Assembly: GCF_900107395.1 (NCBI RefSeq)
Contig: NZ_FNPW01000005.1
Span: forward strand, 373,948-437,947
DNA: 64,000 nt
Reading direction: 5' to 3'
DNA from: Pseudomonas sp. NFIX28
GTDB taxonomy: Bacteria > Pseudomonadota > Gammaproteobacteria > Pseudomonadales > Pseudomonadaceae
Shown here: piece after piece, positions 8,932-18,905 of the stretch
Numbering within the stretch: the stretch's first letter is position 1
Layout: each line of letters opens with the position of its first letter
Notes under the pieces: model-generated
Told to the model about the DNA's origin: nothing
What the model saw: the letters and a program-made list of their open reading frames with translations, nothing else
The model's database searches: none
Made by a program: the position numbers and the translations under genes

Positions 8932-9942
8932 TTACGCCTTGTGGTAGGAGGTAACGCGGGCGACTTCTTCCTTCGAGCCGAGGAACACCGCTACGCGCTG
9001 GTGCAGGCCTTCAGGCTGGATGTCGAGAATGCGCTGGTGACCGTCGGTGGAAGCGCCGCCCGCCTGTTCGATCAGGAAGGACATCGGGTTGGCCTCGTAC
9101 ATCAAGCGCAGCTTGCCCGGCTTCTCCGGCTCGCGGCTGTCGCGTGGGTACATGAACAGGCCGCCACGGGTCAGGATGCGGTGCACGTCCGCGACCATCG
9201 AGGCGATCCAGCGCATGTTGTAGTTCTTTTTCAGCGGACCGGTCTCGCCTTCCAGCAACTCGCCGACGTAGCGCTTGACCGGGGCTTCCCAGTGACGCTG
9301 GTTGGACATGTTGATGGCGAATTCCTGAGTGGTTTCAGGAATGGTGATGTTTTCGTGGGTCAGCACGAAGCTGCCCATTTCACGGTCGAGGGTGAAGCCC
9401 TTGACGCCGTCGCCCAGGGTCAGGATCAGCATGGTCTGCGGGCCATAGATCGCGTAACCGGCGGCGACCTGCTGGGTGCCTGGCTGCAGGAAGGCTTTTT
9501 CGTTGAGGCTTTCGTTCTGGCTCAGGTGCTCGTTAGGGCAACGCAGTACCGAGAAGATGGTGCCGACCGACACGTTGACGTCGATGTTCGACGAACCGTC
9601 CAGCGGGTCGAATACCAGCAGGTAGGCGCCTTTCGGGTACTTGCCCGGGATCTGGTAGGCATTGTCCATTTCCTCGGACGCCATGCCGGCCAGGTGGCCG
9701 CCCCATTCGTTGGCTTCGAGCAGGATCTCGTTGGAGATCACGTCGAGTTTCTTCTGCACTTCGCCTTGCACGTTTTCAGTGCCCATGCTGCCCAGGACAC
9801 CGCCCAGGGCGCCTTTGGACACGGCGTGGCTGATCTCCTTGCAGGCACGCGCCACCACTTCGATCAGGAAGCGCAGATCGGCAGGAGTGTTGTTGCTGCG
9901 GGTCTGCTCAATCAAATAGCGACTCAGGGTAACGCGGGACAT
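8932..9942 (-). CDS. fbp: Class 1 fructose-1,6-bisphosphatase
   Basis: 336 residues. The active-site loop [12 protein letters not shown] near residues 118-129 carries the Mg2+ ligands and defines FBPase I. The N-terminal TLSRYLIEQ and the C-terminal [15 protein letters not shown] region fit too. It dephosphorylates fructose 1,6-bisphosphate in gluconeogenesis, essential for growth on organic acids. The upstream gap to the glgP stop (9943-10152) is GC-rich with a short inverted repeat, ACCCGCGCAGTTTAACGCGAGTCGGG. Confidence 0.96.
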   Translation of the reverse strand: MSRVTLSRYLIEQTRSNNTPADLRFLIEVVARACKEISHAVSKGALGGVLGSMGTENVQGEVQKKLDVISNEILLEANEWGGHLAGMASEEMDNAYQIPGKYPKGAYLLVFDPLDGSSNIDVNVSVGTIFSVLRCPNEHLSQNESLNEKAFLQPGTQQVAAGYAIYGPQTMLILTLGDGVKGFTLDREMGSFVLTHENITIPETTQEFAINMSNQRHWEAPVKRYVGELLEGETGPLKKNYNMRWIASMVADVHRILTRGGLFMYPRDSREPEKPGKLRLMYEANPMSFLIEQAGGASTDGHQRILDIQPEGLHQRVAVFLGSKEEVARVTSYHKA

Positions 9943-10152
9943 GGAAGGCTCCGGAGGAATGGGGGGGGCTAAAAAACCCGCGCAGTTTAACGCGAGTCGG
10001 GGCGCATTTCCTCCTATGAGACGAGATCCGCCCCAGAGAGTTCATGTGTGGGATTTAGCGTAGACCGAAATCCGCCCTGTAGCCGCCCGGGAAAGCGCCC
10101 TGGCGGGGCTCCCAGGCGGCGCGCGAAATTCCGCATCAGCCCCGCGAGCGCC

Positions 10153-12603
10153 CTATTCCAGAGCCTTCCAGATTTCCGTGGCGTATTCGCGAATGGTCCG
10201 GTCCGAAGAGAACCACCCCATGCGCGCGCAGTTGAGCACCGCCGAACGCCACCATTGATTGCTATCGCGCCAGCGCTCTTCGACATGCAGCTGGGCGCTC
10301 CAGTAGGAGTCGAAGTCGGCACACACGTGGAAGCGGTCATAGTCGATCAGCGAATCGATAAACCCGGTGTAGCGGGCCGGATCGTCGGGCGAGAACACCC
10401 CGCCGCGAATCGCGTGCAGCACATCGTTGAGACGATGCGAGGCGGCGATGTCCGGCATCGCACTGAACTCGCCATTGCGTTTGCGCGCCTCCACCTGCTG
10501 GGCGCTGAGGCCGAAGATGAACATGTGCTCGGCGCCGACCCGCTCGCACATCTCGACGTTGGCGCCGTCCAGGGTGCCGACGGTCAGGGCGCCGTTGAGG
10601 CCGAACTTCATATTGCTGGTGCCCGAGGCTTCGAAGCCGGCGGTGGAAATCTGCTCCGACAGGTCCGCCGCCGGGATGATGCTCTCGGCCAGGCTGACGT
10701 TGTAGTTGGGCAGGAACACCACTTTGAGCAGGCCTCGCACGGTCGGGTCGTTGTTCACCGTGCGGGCGATGTCGTTGCTCAGCTTGATGATCAGCTTGGC
10801 CTGGTGATAGCTGGCCGCGGCCTTGCCGGCGAAAATCTTCACCCGCGGTACCCAGTCGATTTCCGGCTCGGCGCGAATCGCCTGGTACAACGCCACGGTG
10901 TGCATCAGGTTGAGCAACTGGCGCTTGTACTCGTGGATCCGCTTGACCTGCACGTCGAACAGCGCCGCCGGATTGACCGCAATGCCCAGGCGCTCATGGA
11001 TGATCGCCGCCAGCGCGCGCTTGCTGTGCAGGCGCTGCTCGGCGAACCGCTTGCGAAAGGCCGGCTTGTCGGCGAAGGGTTCGAGCTTGATCAACAACTC
11101 CTCGGGGTTATCCAGCACTTCCGAGCCGACCGCCTCGACCAGCATCGCCGTCAACTGGGGATTGGCCTGGTACAGCCAGCGGCGGAAGGTAATGCCGTTG
11201 GTCTTGTTGTTGATCCGCTCCGGATACAGCTTGTGCAGCTCGAAGAACACCGTGCTGCGCATCAGCTGCGTATGCAGGCCGGACACGCCGTTGATGCTGT
11301 GGGAACCAAGGAACGCCAGGTTGCCCATGCGCACGCGGCGGCCGTTGTCTTCCTCGATCAGCGACACCGCGCGCAGTACGTCGAAGTCATGGATGCCTTT
11401 GGCGCGCAGCGAATCGATGTGCTGGGCGTTGATCAGGTAAATGATCTGCATGTGCCGCGGCAGCATGCGTTCCATCAGGCCCACCGGCCAGGTTTCCAGG
11501 GCTTCGGGCAGCAACGTGTGGTTGGTGTAGGCGAGAGTTTCGACGGTGATCTGCCAGGCCGCGTCCCAGGCGATGCCATGCAGGTCCACCAGTTGGCGCA
11601 TCAGCTCGGCCACGGCGATCGACGGGTGGGTGTCGTTGAGCTGGATCGCCGCATGCTCGCCAAGGCTGAGCACCGAGTCGTGCATGTTCTTATGCCGGCG
11701 CAGCAGGTCCTGCAGTGACGCGGAGACGAAAAAGTATTCCTGGCGCAGGCGCAATTCCTGCCCCGCTTCGGTGCTGTCCGCCGGATAAAGCACTCGCGAG
11801 ATGCTCTCGGCCCGGGCCACCTCGGCCACCGCGCCGAGGTGGTCGCCGGCGTTGAAGCGTTCCAGGTGCAAATCTTCCATGGCCCGCGCGCGCCACAGGC
11901 GCAGGGTGTTGACGCTGGCGCCGCGCCAGCCGACGACCGGCGTGTCGTAGGCCACCGCACGCACGGTTTCCGCCGGCCACCAGACCTGCCGGGTGTGGCC
12001 GGCCTCGTCGGTGACGGTCTCGACCCCGCCACCGAAACCGATCGAGTAGATCACTTCGGGGCGCTCGAACTCCCAGGGGTTGCCGAAGTCCAGCCAGTGC
12101 TCGGTCTGCTCCTGCTGCCAGCCGTCGACCACGGCCTGGCGGAACAAGCCGTGTTCATAACGGATGCCGTAGCCGTGGCCGGCGATGCCCAGGGTCGACA
12201 TGCTTTCCATGAAGCACGCCGCCAGGCGACCGAGGCCGCCGTTGCCCAGTGCCGCGTCCGGCTCCAGCAAGCGAATGCGTTCCAGGTCGACGCCGAGGTC
12301 GCTCAGGGCATCGCGCGCCACGTCCAGCAACCCGAGATTGCTCAGGCTGTCGTACAGCAGGCGGCCGATGAGGAATTCCAGGGAGAGGTAATAAACGCGC
12401 TTCTGGCCTTTGCGGTAGATCTGCCGCGTATGGTCCATCCAGTGCTCGACCATGTGATCGCGCGCCGCCAGGGCGATGGCTTCGAACCAGTCATGGTCGA
12501 AGGCGTGGTCCGGGTCTTTGCCCACCGCGTAGGTGAGTTTGGTCAGGACGGCGTCGCGAAAAGCGGCCACCTCAGCGTCACGAACCTGCAGTTCCTGAGT
12601 CAT
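10153..12603 (-). CDS. glgP: Glycogen/starch/alpha-glucan phosphorylase
   Basis: 816 residues, GT35 family. It cleaves alpha-1,4-glucans with phosphate, giving glucose 1-phosphate. The PLP-lysine region EASGTSNMKFGLNG near residues 660-673 and the catalytic-site DGANVEM are intact, as is GNGGLGRLAACFMES near residue 121. The start at 12603 lacks a strong SD (CGAGGTCG about 10 bp upstream). The gene stands alone, with a 265-bp gap to the divergent ykgJ-like gene. Confidence 0.96.
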   Translation of the reverse strand: MTQELQVRDAEVAAFRDAVLTKLTYAVGKDPDHAFDHDWFEAIALAARDHMVEHWMDHTRQIYRKGQKRVYYLSLEFLIGRLLYDSLSNLGLLDVARDALSDLGVDLERIRLLEPDAALGNGGLGRLAACFMESMSTLGIAGHGYGIRYEHGLFRQAVVDGWQQEQTEHWLDFGNPWEFERPEVIYSIGFGGGVETVTDEAGHTRQVWWPAETVRAVAYDTPVVGWRGASVNTLRLWRARAMEDLHLERFNAGDHLGAVAEVARAESISRVLYPADSTEAGQELRLRQEYFFVSASLQDLLRRHKNMHDSVLSLGEHAAIQLNDTHPSIAVAELMRQLVDLHGIAWDAAWQITVETLAYTNHTLLPEALETWPVGLMERMLPRHMQIIYLINAQHIDSLRAKGIHDFDVLRAVSLIEEDNGRRVRMGNLAFLGSHSINGVSGLHTQLMRSTVFFELHKLYPERINNKTNGITFRRWLYQANPQLTAMLVEAVGSEVLDNPEELLIKLEPFADKPAFRKRFAEQRLHSKRALAAIIHERLGIAVNPAALFDVQVKRIHEYKRQLLNLMHTVALYQAIRAEPEIDWVPRVKIFAGKAAASYHQAKLIIKLSNDIARTVNNDPTVRGLLKVVFLPNYNVSLAESIIPAADLSEQISTAGFEASGTSNMKFGLNGALTVGTLDGANVEMCERVGAEHMFIFGLSAQQVEARKRNGEFSAMPDIAASHRLNDVLHAIRGGVFSPDDPARYTGFIDSLIDYDRFHVCADFDSYWSAQLHVEERWRDSNQWWRSAVLNCARMGWFSSDRTIREYATEIWKALE

Positions 12604-12868
12604 GAATACGACCTCGAGCGAGATAGACAGTGAGCAAGGAATTGTCTGAGCCTAGTCGGTCTGACAGAAGGCAAAGGCTCTGGTTCGGCGCGCCCTGCAA
12701 TTGCCCGAACGGAGACGATGCCGCCTGCGGCAGCTGGCAAACATGATGCAGATGCCGTGCCGACCCTCGCAATCCCCCAGGGCACGGGTAAATTCCGTTA
12801 AATGGTTGTTCAAAAATTCACCCGTCCCGGTATGATCGCGCGCCCTGATACACACGCTGGAAACACGC

Positions 12869-13309
12869 ATGATGAAGTCCAACCTGATCGCCGCCGCGGA
12901 AATCGACCGACTCGATACCTGGGCCAAGTATTCCGCGCCCATGTGCGGCTCCTGCATGTCCAGCTGCTGCACCCTGCCGGTGGAGGTCAAGATCAAGGAT
13001 CTGATCCGCATCGGCATCGTCGACGAGTTCGAGCGCGGCGAGCCGGCGAAGAACATCGCCAAGCGCCTGCAGAAGGAAGGCATCGTCGAGCGCTACAACC
13101 AGAAGTCCGAGATCTTCACCCTGCAGCGCATGAGCAACAACGACTGCCTGTATCTGGATCGTAAAAGCCGCCTGTGCACCATTTATGACAAGCGCCCGGA
13201 CACCTGCCGCAACCACCCGAAGATCGGCCCGCGCCCAGGCTATTGCGCGTACAAGCCCAAGCCGGTGGAACGCAGCACCAGCAGCAGCCGAACCCTTGAG
13301 CGCTTCTAA
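12869..13309 (+). CDS. YkgJ-family cysteine cluster protein
   Basis: 146 residues with the zinc- or iron-sulfur-binding signature of the family: CGSCMSSCC near residues 27-35, then C-L-Y-L-D (residue 93) and CTIYDKRPDTCRNHP (residues 103-117). Function unknown; related proteins are proposed Fe-S or Zn proteins. Either of two tandem ATGs (12869, 12872) can start it. Followed by a REP region and a bidirectional terminator shared with typA. Confidence 0.85.
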   Translation: MMKSNLIAAAEIDRLDTWAKYSAPMCGSCMSSCCTLPVEVKIKDLIRIGIVDEFERGEPAKNIAKRLQKEGIVERYNQKSEIFTLQRMSNNDCLYLDRKSRLCTIYDKRPDTCRNHPKIGPRPGYCAYKPKPVERSTSSSRTLERF

Positions 13310-13340
13310 AGACCTGCCCCGGCAGCCCTGCCACCTGGCC

Positions 13341-13495
13341 CTGTAGCCGCTGCCGAGCGCCAGCGAGGCTGCGATCGGCTGCAAAGCAGCCGCCCCTCCC
13401 AAGCCACGCCGCATCCATGACACACCGAGTCTGCCTGTTTTACGACCGCTACGCGGTCGATCGCAGCCTCGCTGGGGCTCGGCAGCGGCTACGGG
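13341..13495. repeat. Extended REP-type inverted repeat
   Basis: CTGTAGCCGCTGCCGAGCGC at the left and its inverse (GGCTCGGCAGCGGCTACGG) at the right can pair over more than 30 bp. They flank a loop of about 80 nt that contains the smaller inverted repeat ACCGCTACGCGGT. It lies between two convergent genes. Confidence 0.7.
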
Positions 13496-13517
13496 ACCCG
13501 GTCTTTTTCGCAGGCAT

Positions 13518-13556
13518 AAAAAAACGCCCCCGGCCTTTCGACCGGGGGCGTTTTTA
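13518..13556. terminator. Bidirectional intrinsic terminator (ykgJ-like / typA)
   Basis: A7-CGCCCCCGG-cctttcga-CCGGGGGCG-T5: a 9-bp GC stem with A and T tracts on either side. It can end transcription from both convergent genes. Confidence 0.9.
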
Positions 13557-13575
13557 TTCAGCCTGAACTAAAAGA

Positions 13576-15396
13576 TCAGTTCTTGGCTTTCTTGGCAGCG
13601 CGGGTACGCTCGCCTTCGTCCAGGATCTTCTTGCGAAGACGGATGGACTTAGGAGTCACTTCGCACAATTCATCGTCCTGGATGAATTCCAGAGCCTGTT
13701 CCAGGGTGAAACGAACCGGCGGAACCAGGGCGATGGTTTCGTCCTTGCCCGAAGCACGCATGTTGTCGAGCTTCTTGCCTTTGGTTGGGTTCACGCCCAG
13801 GTCGTTGTCACGGCTGTTCAGACCAACGATCTGACCGTTGTAGATTTCCTGGCCGTGCTCGACGAACAGCTTGCCGCGCGCCTGCAGGGTTTCCAGGGAG
13901 TAGGTCAGCGCCTTGCCGGTTTCGACCGAAACCAGTACGCCGTTCTGACGACCGGACATGTGGCCGGACTTCATCGGAGCGTAGCGATCGAAGATCGAGG
14001 TCAGGATGCCTGCGCCGTTGGTCAGGGTCAGGAACTGGTTACGGAAACCGATCAGGCCACGGGCCGGGATGTTGTATTCCAGGCGTACACGGCCCTTGCC
14101 ATCCGGAACCATGTTGCTCAGGTCGCCCTTACGCAGGCCCATTTCTTCCATGACCTTGCCCTGGGATTCTTCAGGGATGTCGATGGTGACGTTTTCGAAC
14201 GGTTCCTGCTTCACGCCGTCGACTTCACGGATGATTACTTCAGGACGGCCAACGCCCATTTCGAAACCTTCGCGACGCATGGTCTCGATCAGTACCGACA
14301 GGTGCAGCTCACCACGGCCGGAAACCTTGAACTTGTCAGCCGAGTCGCCTTCTTCAACGCGCAGTGCAACGTTGTACAGCAGCTCTTTGTCCAGACGTTC
14401 CTTGATGTTACGGCTGGTCACGAACTTGCCTTCTTTACCGCAGAATGGCGAGTCGTTGACCTGGAAGGTCATGGAAACGGTTGGCTCGTCGACTGTCAGC
14501 GGCTTCATCGCTTCAACAGCGGTCGGGTCGCACAGGGTGTCGGAGATGAACAGCTCGTCGAAACCGCTGATGCAGACGATGTCGCCGGCAGCGGCTTCTT
14601 CAACGTCCACACGGTGCAGACCGTGGTGACCCATCAGCTTCAGGATACGGCCGTTGCGCTTCTTGCCTTCGGTGTCGATAGCGACGACCGGAGTGTTCGG
14701 CTTGACGCGACCGCGAGCGATACGGCCAACGCCGATAACACCCAGGAAGCTGTTGTAGTCCAGAGCCGAGATCTGCATCTGGAACGGACCGTCACGGTCA
14801 ACGGCCGGAGCCGGAACGTTGTCGACGATCGACTGGTACAGCGGGGTCATGTCTTCAGCCATGTCGGTGTGGTCCAGACCGGCAATACCGTTCAGGGCCG
14901 AGGCGTAGACGACTTTGAAGTCCAGCTGTTCTTCGGTGGCACCCAGGTTGTCGAACAGATCGAAGATCTGGTCCAGAACCCAGTCAGGACGCGCGCCTGG
15001 ACGGTCGACCTTGTTGATGACCACGATCGGACGCAGGCCGGCTTCGAAAGCCTTCTTGGTCACGAAACGGGTTTGCGGCATAGGGCCGTCTTGAGCGTCG
15101 ACCAGCAGCAGAACGGAGTCGACCATCGACATTACGCGTTCAACTTCGCCGCCGAAGTCGGCGTGGCCCGGAGTATCCACGATGTTGATGTGGTAGCCGT
15201 TCCAGTTGATGGCGGTGTTTTTGGCCAGGATGGTAATACCACGCTCTTTTTCCTGGTCGTTGGAGTCCATCACGCGCTCGTCGTTGAGCTCGTTGCGCTC
15301 CAGGGTGCCGGATTGACGCAGGAGTTTGTCTACCAGGGTGGTTTTACCGTGGTCAACGTGAGCAATGATGGCGATGTTGCGTAGATTTTCGATCAC
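13576..15396 (-). CDS. typA: Ribosome-associated GTPase TypA/BipA
   Basis: The frame is open to 15453, but the GTG at 15396 ([20 protein letters not shown]) gives the standard 606 residues. G-box motifs: [15 protein letters not shown] (G1), [11 protein letters not shown] (G3) and [10 protein letters not shown] (G4). Translational GTPase domains II, III and V and the BipA-specific C-terminal domain follow. It acts in 50S subunit assembly at low temperature and in stress adaptation. Single gene ending at a bidirectional terminator. Confidence 0.97.
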   Translation of the reverse strand: MIENLRNIAIIAHVDHGKTTLVDKLLRQSGTLERNELNDERVMDSNDQEKERGITILAKNTAINWNGYHINIVDTPGHADFGGEVERVMSMVDSVLLLVDAQDGPMPQTRFVTKKAFEAGLRPIVVINKVDRPGARPDWVLDQIFDLFDNLGATEEQLDFKVVYASALNGIAGLDHTDMAEDMTPLYQSIVDNVPAPAVDRDGPFQMQISALDYNSFLGVIGVGRIARGRVKPNTPVVAIDTEGKKRNGRILKLMGHHGLHRVDVEEAAAGDIVCISGFDELFISDTLCDPTAVEAMKPLTVDEPTVSMTFQVNDSPFCGKEGKFVTSRNIKERLDKELLYNVALRVEEGDSADKFKVSGRGELHLSVLIETMRREGFEMGVGRPEVIIREVDGVKQEPFENVTIDIPEESQGKVMEEMGLRKGDLSNMVPDGKGRVRLEYNIPARGLIGFRNQFLTLTNGAGILTSIFDRYAPMKSGHMSGRQNGVLVSVETGKALTYSLETLQARGKLFVEHGQEIYNGQIVGLNSRDNDLGVNPTKGKKLDNMRASGKDETIALVPPVRFTLEQALEFIQDDELCEVTPKSIRLRKKILDEGERTRAAKKAKN

Positions 15397-15535
15397 TTGT
15401 GTATCTCGATCAGAGGATTCGGTGTGCTGACAACTGCTGGCAGCGATTAACAATAGAGTCCGGCAAGGCCGTTACAGCTTGACGGTGGCGTCGGGGGGCC
15501 GGTGACGCAAGCCACAGGCAAACAGCCCCGGGCAC

Positions 15536-16990
15536 TTAGCTCGGTCTATAAACGCGCACATTGGCATGTCCCTCACTGAGCAGATGGTGAGCATGCAGGC
15601 GACTCATGACGCCTTTGTCGCAATACAGCAGGTACTGGCGAGTAGGGTCCAGTTCCTTGAAGCGTGCATTCAATGCATAGAACGGCAACGCTTTTATCTC
15701 GATGCCAGAAAGTGTCAGCGGGTCGTCTTCCTGAGCATCCGGGTGACGGATGTCGATCACGATCTGACCGGCCAGCGCCTCGCTGACTTCTTCGATCTGC
15801 AAATCCTGGCCCAGTTCGTCGATCACCCGATCGATCGGCACCAGTTTGGCCCGCTCGATCGCACGCTCGAGCACCGCCATGTCGAATTCTTTCTCTTCAT
15901 GCTCCACGCGATGGCGCTTGGCGTGGGTCTTGGGATTCACCGAAATGACCCCGCAGTACTCCGGCATGTGCTTGGCGAAGTCGGCGGTGCCGATTTCGTT
16001 GGCCAGGTCGATGATGTCCTGCTTGTGGCTGGCGATCAGCGGGCGCAGCACCAGCTTGTCGGTCACGCAGTCGATCACCGAGAGGTTCGGCAGGGTCTGG
16101 CTCGACACCTGGGAAATCGCCTCGCCGGTGACCAGCGCGTCGATGTGCAGGCGGTCGGCGATGCTCGACGCGGCACGCAACATCATACGCTTCAAAATGA
16201 CGCCCATATGACTGTTGTCGACTTTGCCGAGGATTTCGCCGAGCACTTCCTCGAACGGCACGCTGACGAACAGCACGCGCTGGGAGCTGCCGTACTTCTT
16301 CCAGATATAGTGCGCGACTTCCATCACGCCCAATTCGTGGGCACGCCCGCCCAGGTTGAAGAAGCAGAAGTGGCTCATCAGGCCGCGGCGCATGATCTGG
16401 TAGGCCGCCACCGTGGAATCGAAACCGCCGGACATCAGCACCAGGGTCTGTTCCAGGGCGCCCAGCGGGTAGCCGCCGATGCTGTTGTGCTGGCTGTGGA
16501 TCACGAACAACCGTTTGTCGCGAATTTCCATCCGCACTTCGATTTCCGGCTCTTTCAGGGAAATCCCGGCGGCGCCGCACTGCCGGCGCAGCTGGCTGCC
16601 GACGTATTTCTCCACGTCCATGGAGCTGAATTCATGCTTGCCGGCGCGCTTGCAGCGCACGGCGAAAACTTTCCCCGCCAGGGCTTCGCCAAAGTGCTGC
16701 TTGCACTTGGCGACGATGTCGTCGAAGTCGCCCAGCGGGTACTCATCGACCTGCAGGAAATGCGCGATACCGGGCATGCAGCTCAGGCGCTCGGTCATCT
16801 CCTTCAAGGCTTTCGGCTCGCTGATGGCGGTTTCCAGCTCGAGGTTGTCCCACACACCATTGACCACCAGGGCCGGGTCCAGATCGCGGAGCACGGCACG
16901 GATGTTCTTCGCCAACTGACGGATGAAACGCGTCCGTACCGGGCGGCTCTTGATGGTGATTTCCGGGAAAACTTTAACGATTAGTTTCAT
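15536..16990 (-). CDS. thiI: tRNA 4-thiouridine synthase / thiazole sulfur carrier
   Basis: The ATG at 16990 ([20 protein letters not shown]) gives 484 residues; the upstream extension to 17053 reads as non-native. Domains in order: NFLD and THUMP (about 1-165), the PP-loop pyrophosphatase ([13 protein letters not shown] near 185-197) and a C-terminal rhodanese domain (about 405-484) with the acceptor Cys in [10 protein letters not shown]. It makes s4U8 in tRNA and supplies sulfur for the thiamin thiazole. Transcribed away from glnA. Confidence 0.96.
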   Translation of the reverse strand: MKLIVKVFPEITIKSRPVRTRFIRQLAKNIRAVLRDLDPALVVNGVWDNLELETAISEPKALKEMTERLSCMPGIAHFLQVDEYPLGDFDDIVAKCKQHFGEALAGKVFAVRCKRAGKHEFSSMDVEKYVGSQLRRQCGAAGISLKEPEIEVRMEIRDKRLFVIHSQHNSIGGYPLGALEQTLVLMSGGFDSTVAAYQIMRRGLMSHFCFFNLGGRAHELGVMEVAHYIWKKYGSSQRVLFVSVPFEEVLGEILGKVDNSHMGVILKRMMLRAASSIADRLHIDALVTGEAISQVSSQTLPNLSVIDCVTDKLVLRPLIASHKQDIIDLANEIGTADFAKHMPEYCGVISVNPKTHAKRHRVEHEEKEFDMAVLERAIERAKLVPIDRVIDELGQDLQIEEVSEALAGQIVIDIRHPDAQEDDPLTLSGIEIKALPFYALNARFKELDPTRQYLLYCDKGVMSRLHAHHLLSEGHANVRVYRPS

Positions 16991-17070
16991 GAAAACAGCG
17001 CGCGCTGGGCCAGCCGAAAAAGGGGGGCGCGGATTATAGCGGAAATTGCTCAAGGTTTAACCAATTAATG

Positions 17071-17136
17071 TGCACTGGGTTTTTCGCGCACCAAAACAGG
17101 TCACTGCCTTGAAAAAGCGCAACATTGCGGTGCGCA
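17071..17136 (+). promoter_or_regulatory. NtrC-like enhancer sites upstream of glnA
   Basis: GCGCAACATTGCGGTGCGCA (17117-17136) is a dyad close to the NtrC pattern GCAC-N7-GGTGC. A weaker dyad, TGCACTGGGTTTTTCGCGCA, starts at 17071. They lie about 70-135 bp upstream of the sigma-54 promoter, the normal enhancer distance. The gap 16991-17320 is wholly taken up by this control region and the leader. Confidence 0.65.
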
Positions 17137-17206
17137 TTTTTGCCAATCTGGGGCAAATGGCCTCGGGAATGCGTGAGTTTGGGGCAAAAAACCCAACTCG
17201 GAGCAC

Positions 17207-17222
17207 TGGCATGCAATTTGCT
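17207..17222 (+). promoter_or_regulatory. Sigma-54 promoter of glnA
   Basis: TGGCATG-CAAT-TTGCT matches the -24/-12 consensus TGGCACG-N4-TTGCW with correct spacing. Transcription would start near 17234, 87 nt before the glnA ATG. Confidence 0.85.
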
Positions 17223-17320
17223 CCCTTGTGAGGCAGGTTGCCTTGGCAGAGTATCTGCGCCGGCATCACCCACATTCTAAGGGCACACCAACACTCGCCC
17301 GAAGCCACCCGGAGGACACT

Positions 17321-18727
17321 ATGTCGAAGTCGGTTCAACTCATCAAAGATCATGACGTCAAATGGATTGATCTGCGCTTCACTGACACCAAAGGCACTCA
17401 GCACCACGTGACCATGCCGGCCCGTGATGCGCTGGATGACGATTTCTTCGAAATCGGCAAGATGTTCGACGGTTCCTCCATCGCTGGCTGGAAAGGCATC
17501 GAAGCCTCCGACATGATCCTGATGCCGGTTGACGAAACCGCCGTCCTGGACCCGTTCACCGAAGAGCCGACCCTGATCCTGGTCTGCGACATCATCGAAC
17601 CTTCGACCATGCAGGGCTACGATCGCGACCCACGCGCCATCGCCAAGCGCGCCGAGGAATACCTGAAGTCCACCGGCATCGGCGACACCGTATTCGTAGG
17701 TCCGGAGCCTGAGTTCTTCATCTTCGACGAAGTGAAGTTCAAGTCCGACATCTCCGGCTCCATGTTCAAGATCTTCTCCGAGCAAGGCTCGTGGATGTCC
17801 GACCAGGACGTGGAAGGCGGCAACAAAGGCCACCGTCCAGGCGTCAAGGGCGGCTACTTCCCGGTTCCGCCGTTCGACCACGACCACGAAATCCGTACCT
17901 CCATGTGTAATGCCATGGAAGAAATGGGCCTGGTCATCGAAGTTCACCACCACGAAGTGGCGACTGCCGGCCAGAACGAAATCGGCGTGAAGTTCAACAC
18001 CCTGGTCAACAAGGGCGACGAAGTTCAGACCCTCAAGTACTGCGTACACAACGTAGCCGACGCCTACGGCCGCACCGCTACCTTCATGCCTAAGCCTCTG
18101 TACGGCGACAACGGCTCGGGCATGCACGTGCACATGTCCATCTCCAAAGATGGCAAGAACACCTTTGCTGGCGAAGGTTATGCCGGCCTGTCCGATACCG
18201 CCCTGTACTTCATCGGCGGCATCATCAAGCACGGTAAGGCCCTGAACGGCTTCACCAACCCTTCGACCAACTCCTACAAGCGTCTGGTACCAGGCTTCGA
18301 AGCCCCGGTAATGCTGGCCTACTCGGCTCGCAACCGTTCCGCTTCGATCCGCATCCCTTACGTGTCGAGCCCTAAAGCCCGCCGTATCGAAGCACGCTTC
18401 CCGGATCCGGCTGCCAACCCATACCTGGCCTTCGCTGCCCTGCTGATGGCCGGCCTGGACGGTATCCAGAACAAGATTCACCCTGGCGACGCGGCTGACA
18501 AAAACCTGTACGACCTGCCGCCTGAAGAGGCGAAAGAGATCCCACAAGTTTGCGGCAGCCTGAAAGAAGCCCTGGAAGAGCTGGACAAAGGTCGCGCGTT
18601 CCTGACCAAAGGCGGCGTTTTCAGCGACGACTTCATCGACGCCTACATCGCCCTGAAGAGCGAAGAAGAAATCAAGGTCCGTACCTTCGTACACCCACTG
18701 GAATACGAGCTGTACTACAGCTGCTGA
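17321..18727 (+). CDS. glnA: Glutamine synthetase type I
   Basis: 468 residues from the ATG at 17321 with SD GGAGGA 5 bp upstream; the open frame back to 17228 is leader. The GSI-beta features are complete: [14 protein letters not shown] near residues 47-60, the ATP-loop region [16 protein letters not shown] near residues 259-274, the glutamate-flap [13 protein letters not shown], and the adenylylation tyrosine in [10 protein letters not shown] near residue 397. It assimilates ammonium and is controlled by adenylylation and by NtrC/sigma-54. A hairpin terminator follows. Confidence 0.98.
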   Translation: MSKSVQLIKDHDVKWIDLRFTDTKGTQHHVTMPARDALDDDFFEIGKMFDGSSIAGWKGIEASDMILMPVDETAVLDPFTEEPTLILVCDIIEPSTMQGYDRDPRAIAKRAEEYLKSTGIGDTVFVGPEPEFFIFDEVKFKSDISGSMFKIFSEQGSWMSDQDVEGGNKGHRPGVKGGYFPVPPFDHDHEIRTSMCNAMEEMGLVIEVHHHEVATAGQNEIGVKFNTLVNKGDEVQTLKYCVHNVADAYGRTATFMPKPLYGDNGSGMHVHMSISKDGKNTFAGEGYAGLSDTALYFIGGIIKHGKALNGFTNPSTNSYKRLVPGFEAPVMLAYSARNRSASIRIPYVSSPKARRIEARFPDPAANPYLAFAALLMAGLDGIQNKIHPGDAADKNLYDLPPEEAKEIPQVCGSLKEALEELDKGRAFLTKGGVFSDDFIDAYIALKSEEEIKVRTFVHPLEYELYYSC

Positions 18728-18770
18728 TCCAGTAGCGCCGCCACGCACGGCGCGACATGCTACGTAACAA

Positions 18771-18803
18771 GAAAAAAGGCCTCCCTCGGGAGGCCTTTTT
18801 TAT
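18771..18803 (+). terminator. Intrinsic terminator of glnA
   Basis: GGCCTCCC-tc-GGGAGGCC (18778-18795) preceded by A6 and followed by T6. Confidence 0.9.
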
Positions 18804-18905
18804 TGCCCGGCCATCGCCGCGGAGCATTCCCCCAGGCGAGCCATCCATGGATAATCCGCGCCTTTCGCGCCCTCTGTCCGGCGCCTCGACGACGAAGGGA
18901 TTCGT

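Noticed and set aside
15397..15453. N-terminal extension of TypA
   Set aside because: The GTG at 15396 gives the standard family length and start.
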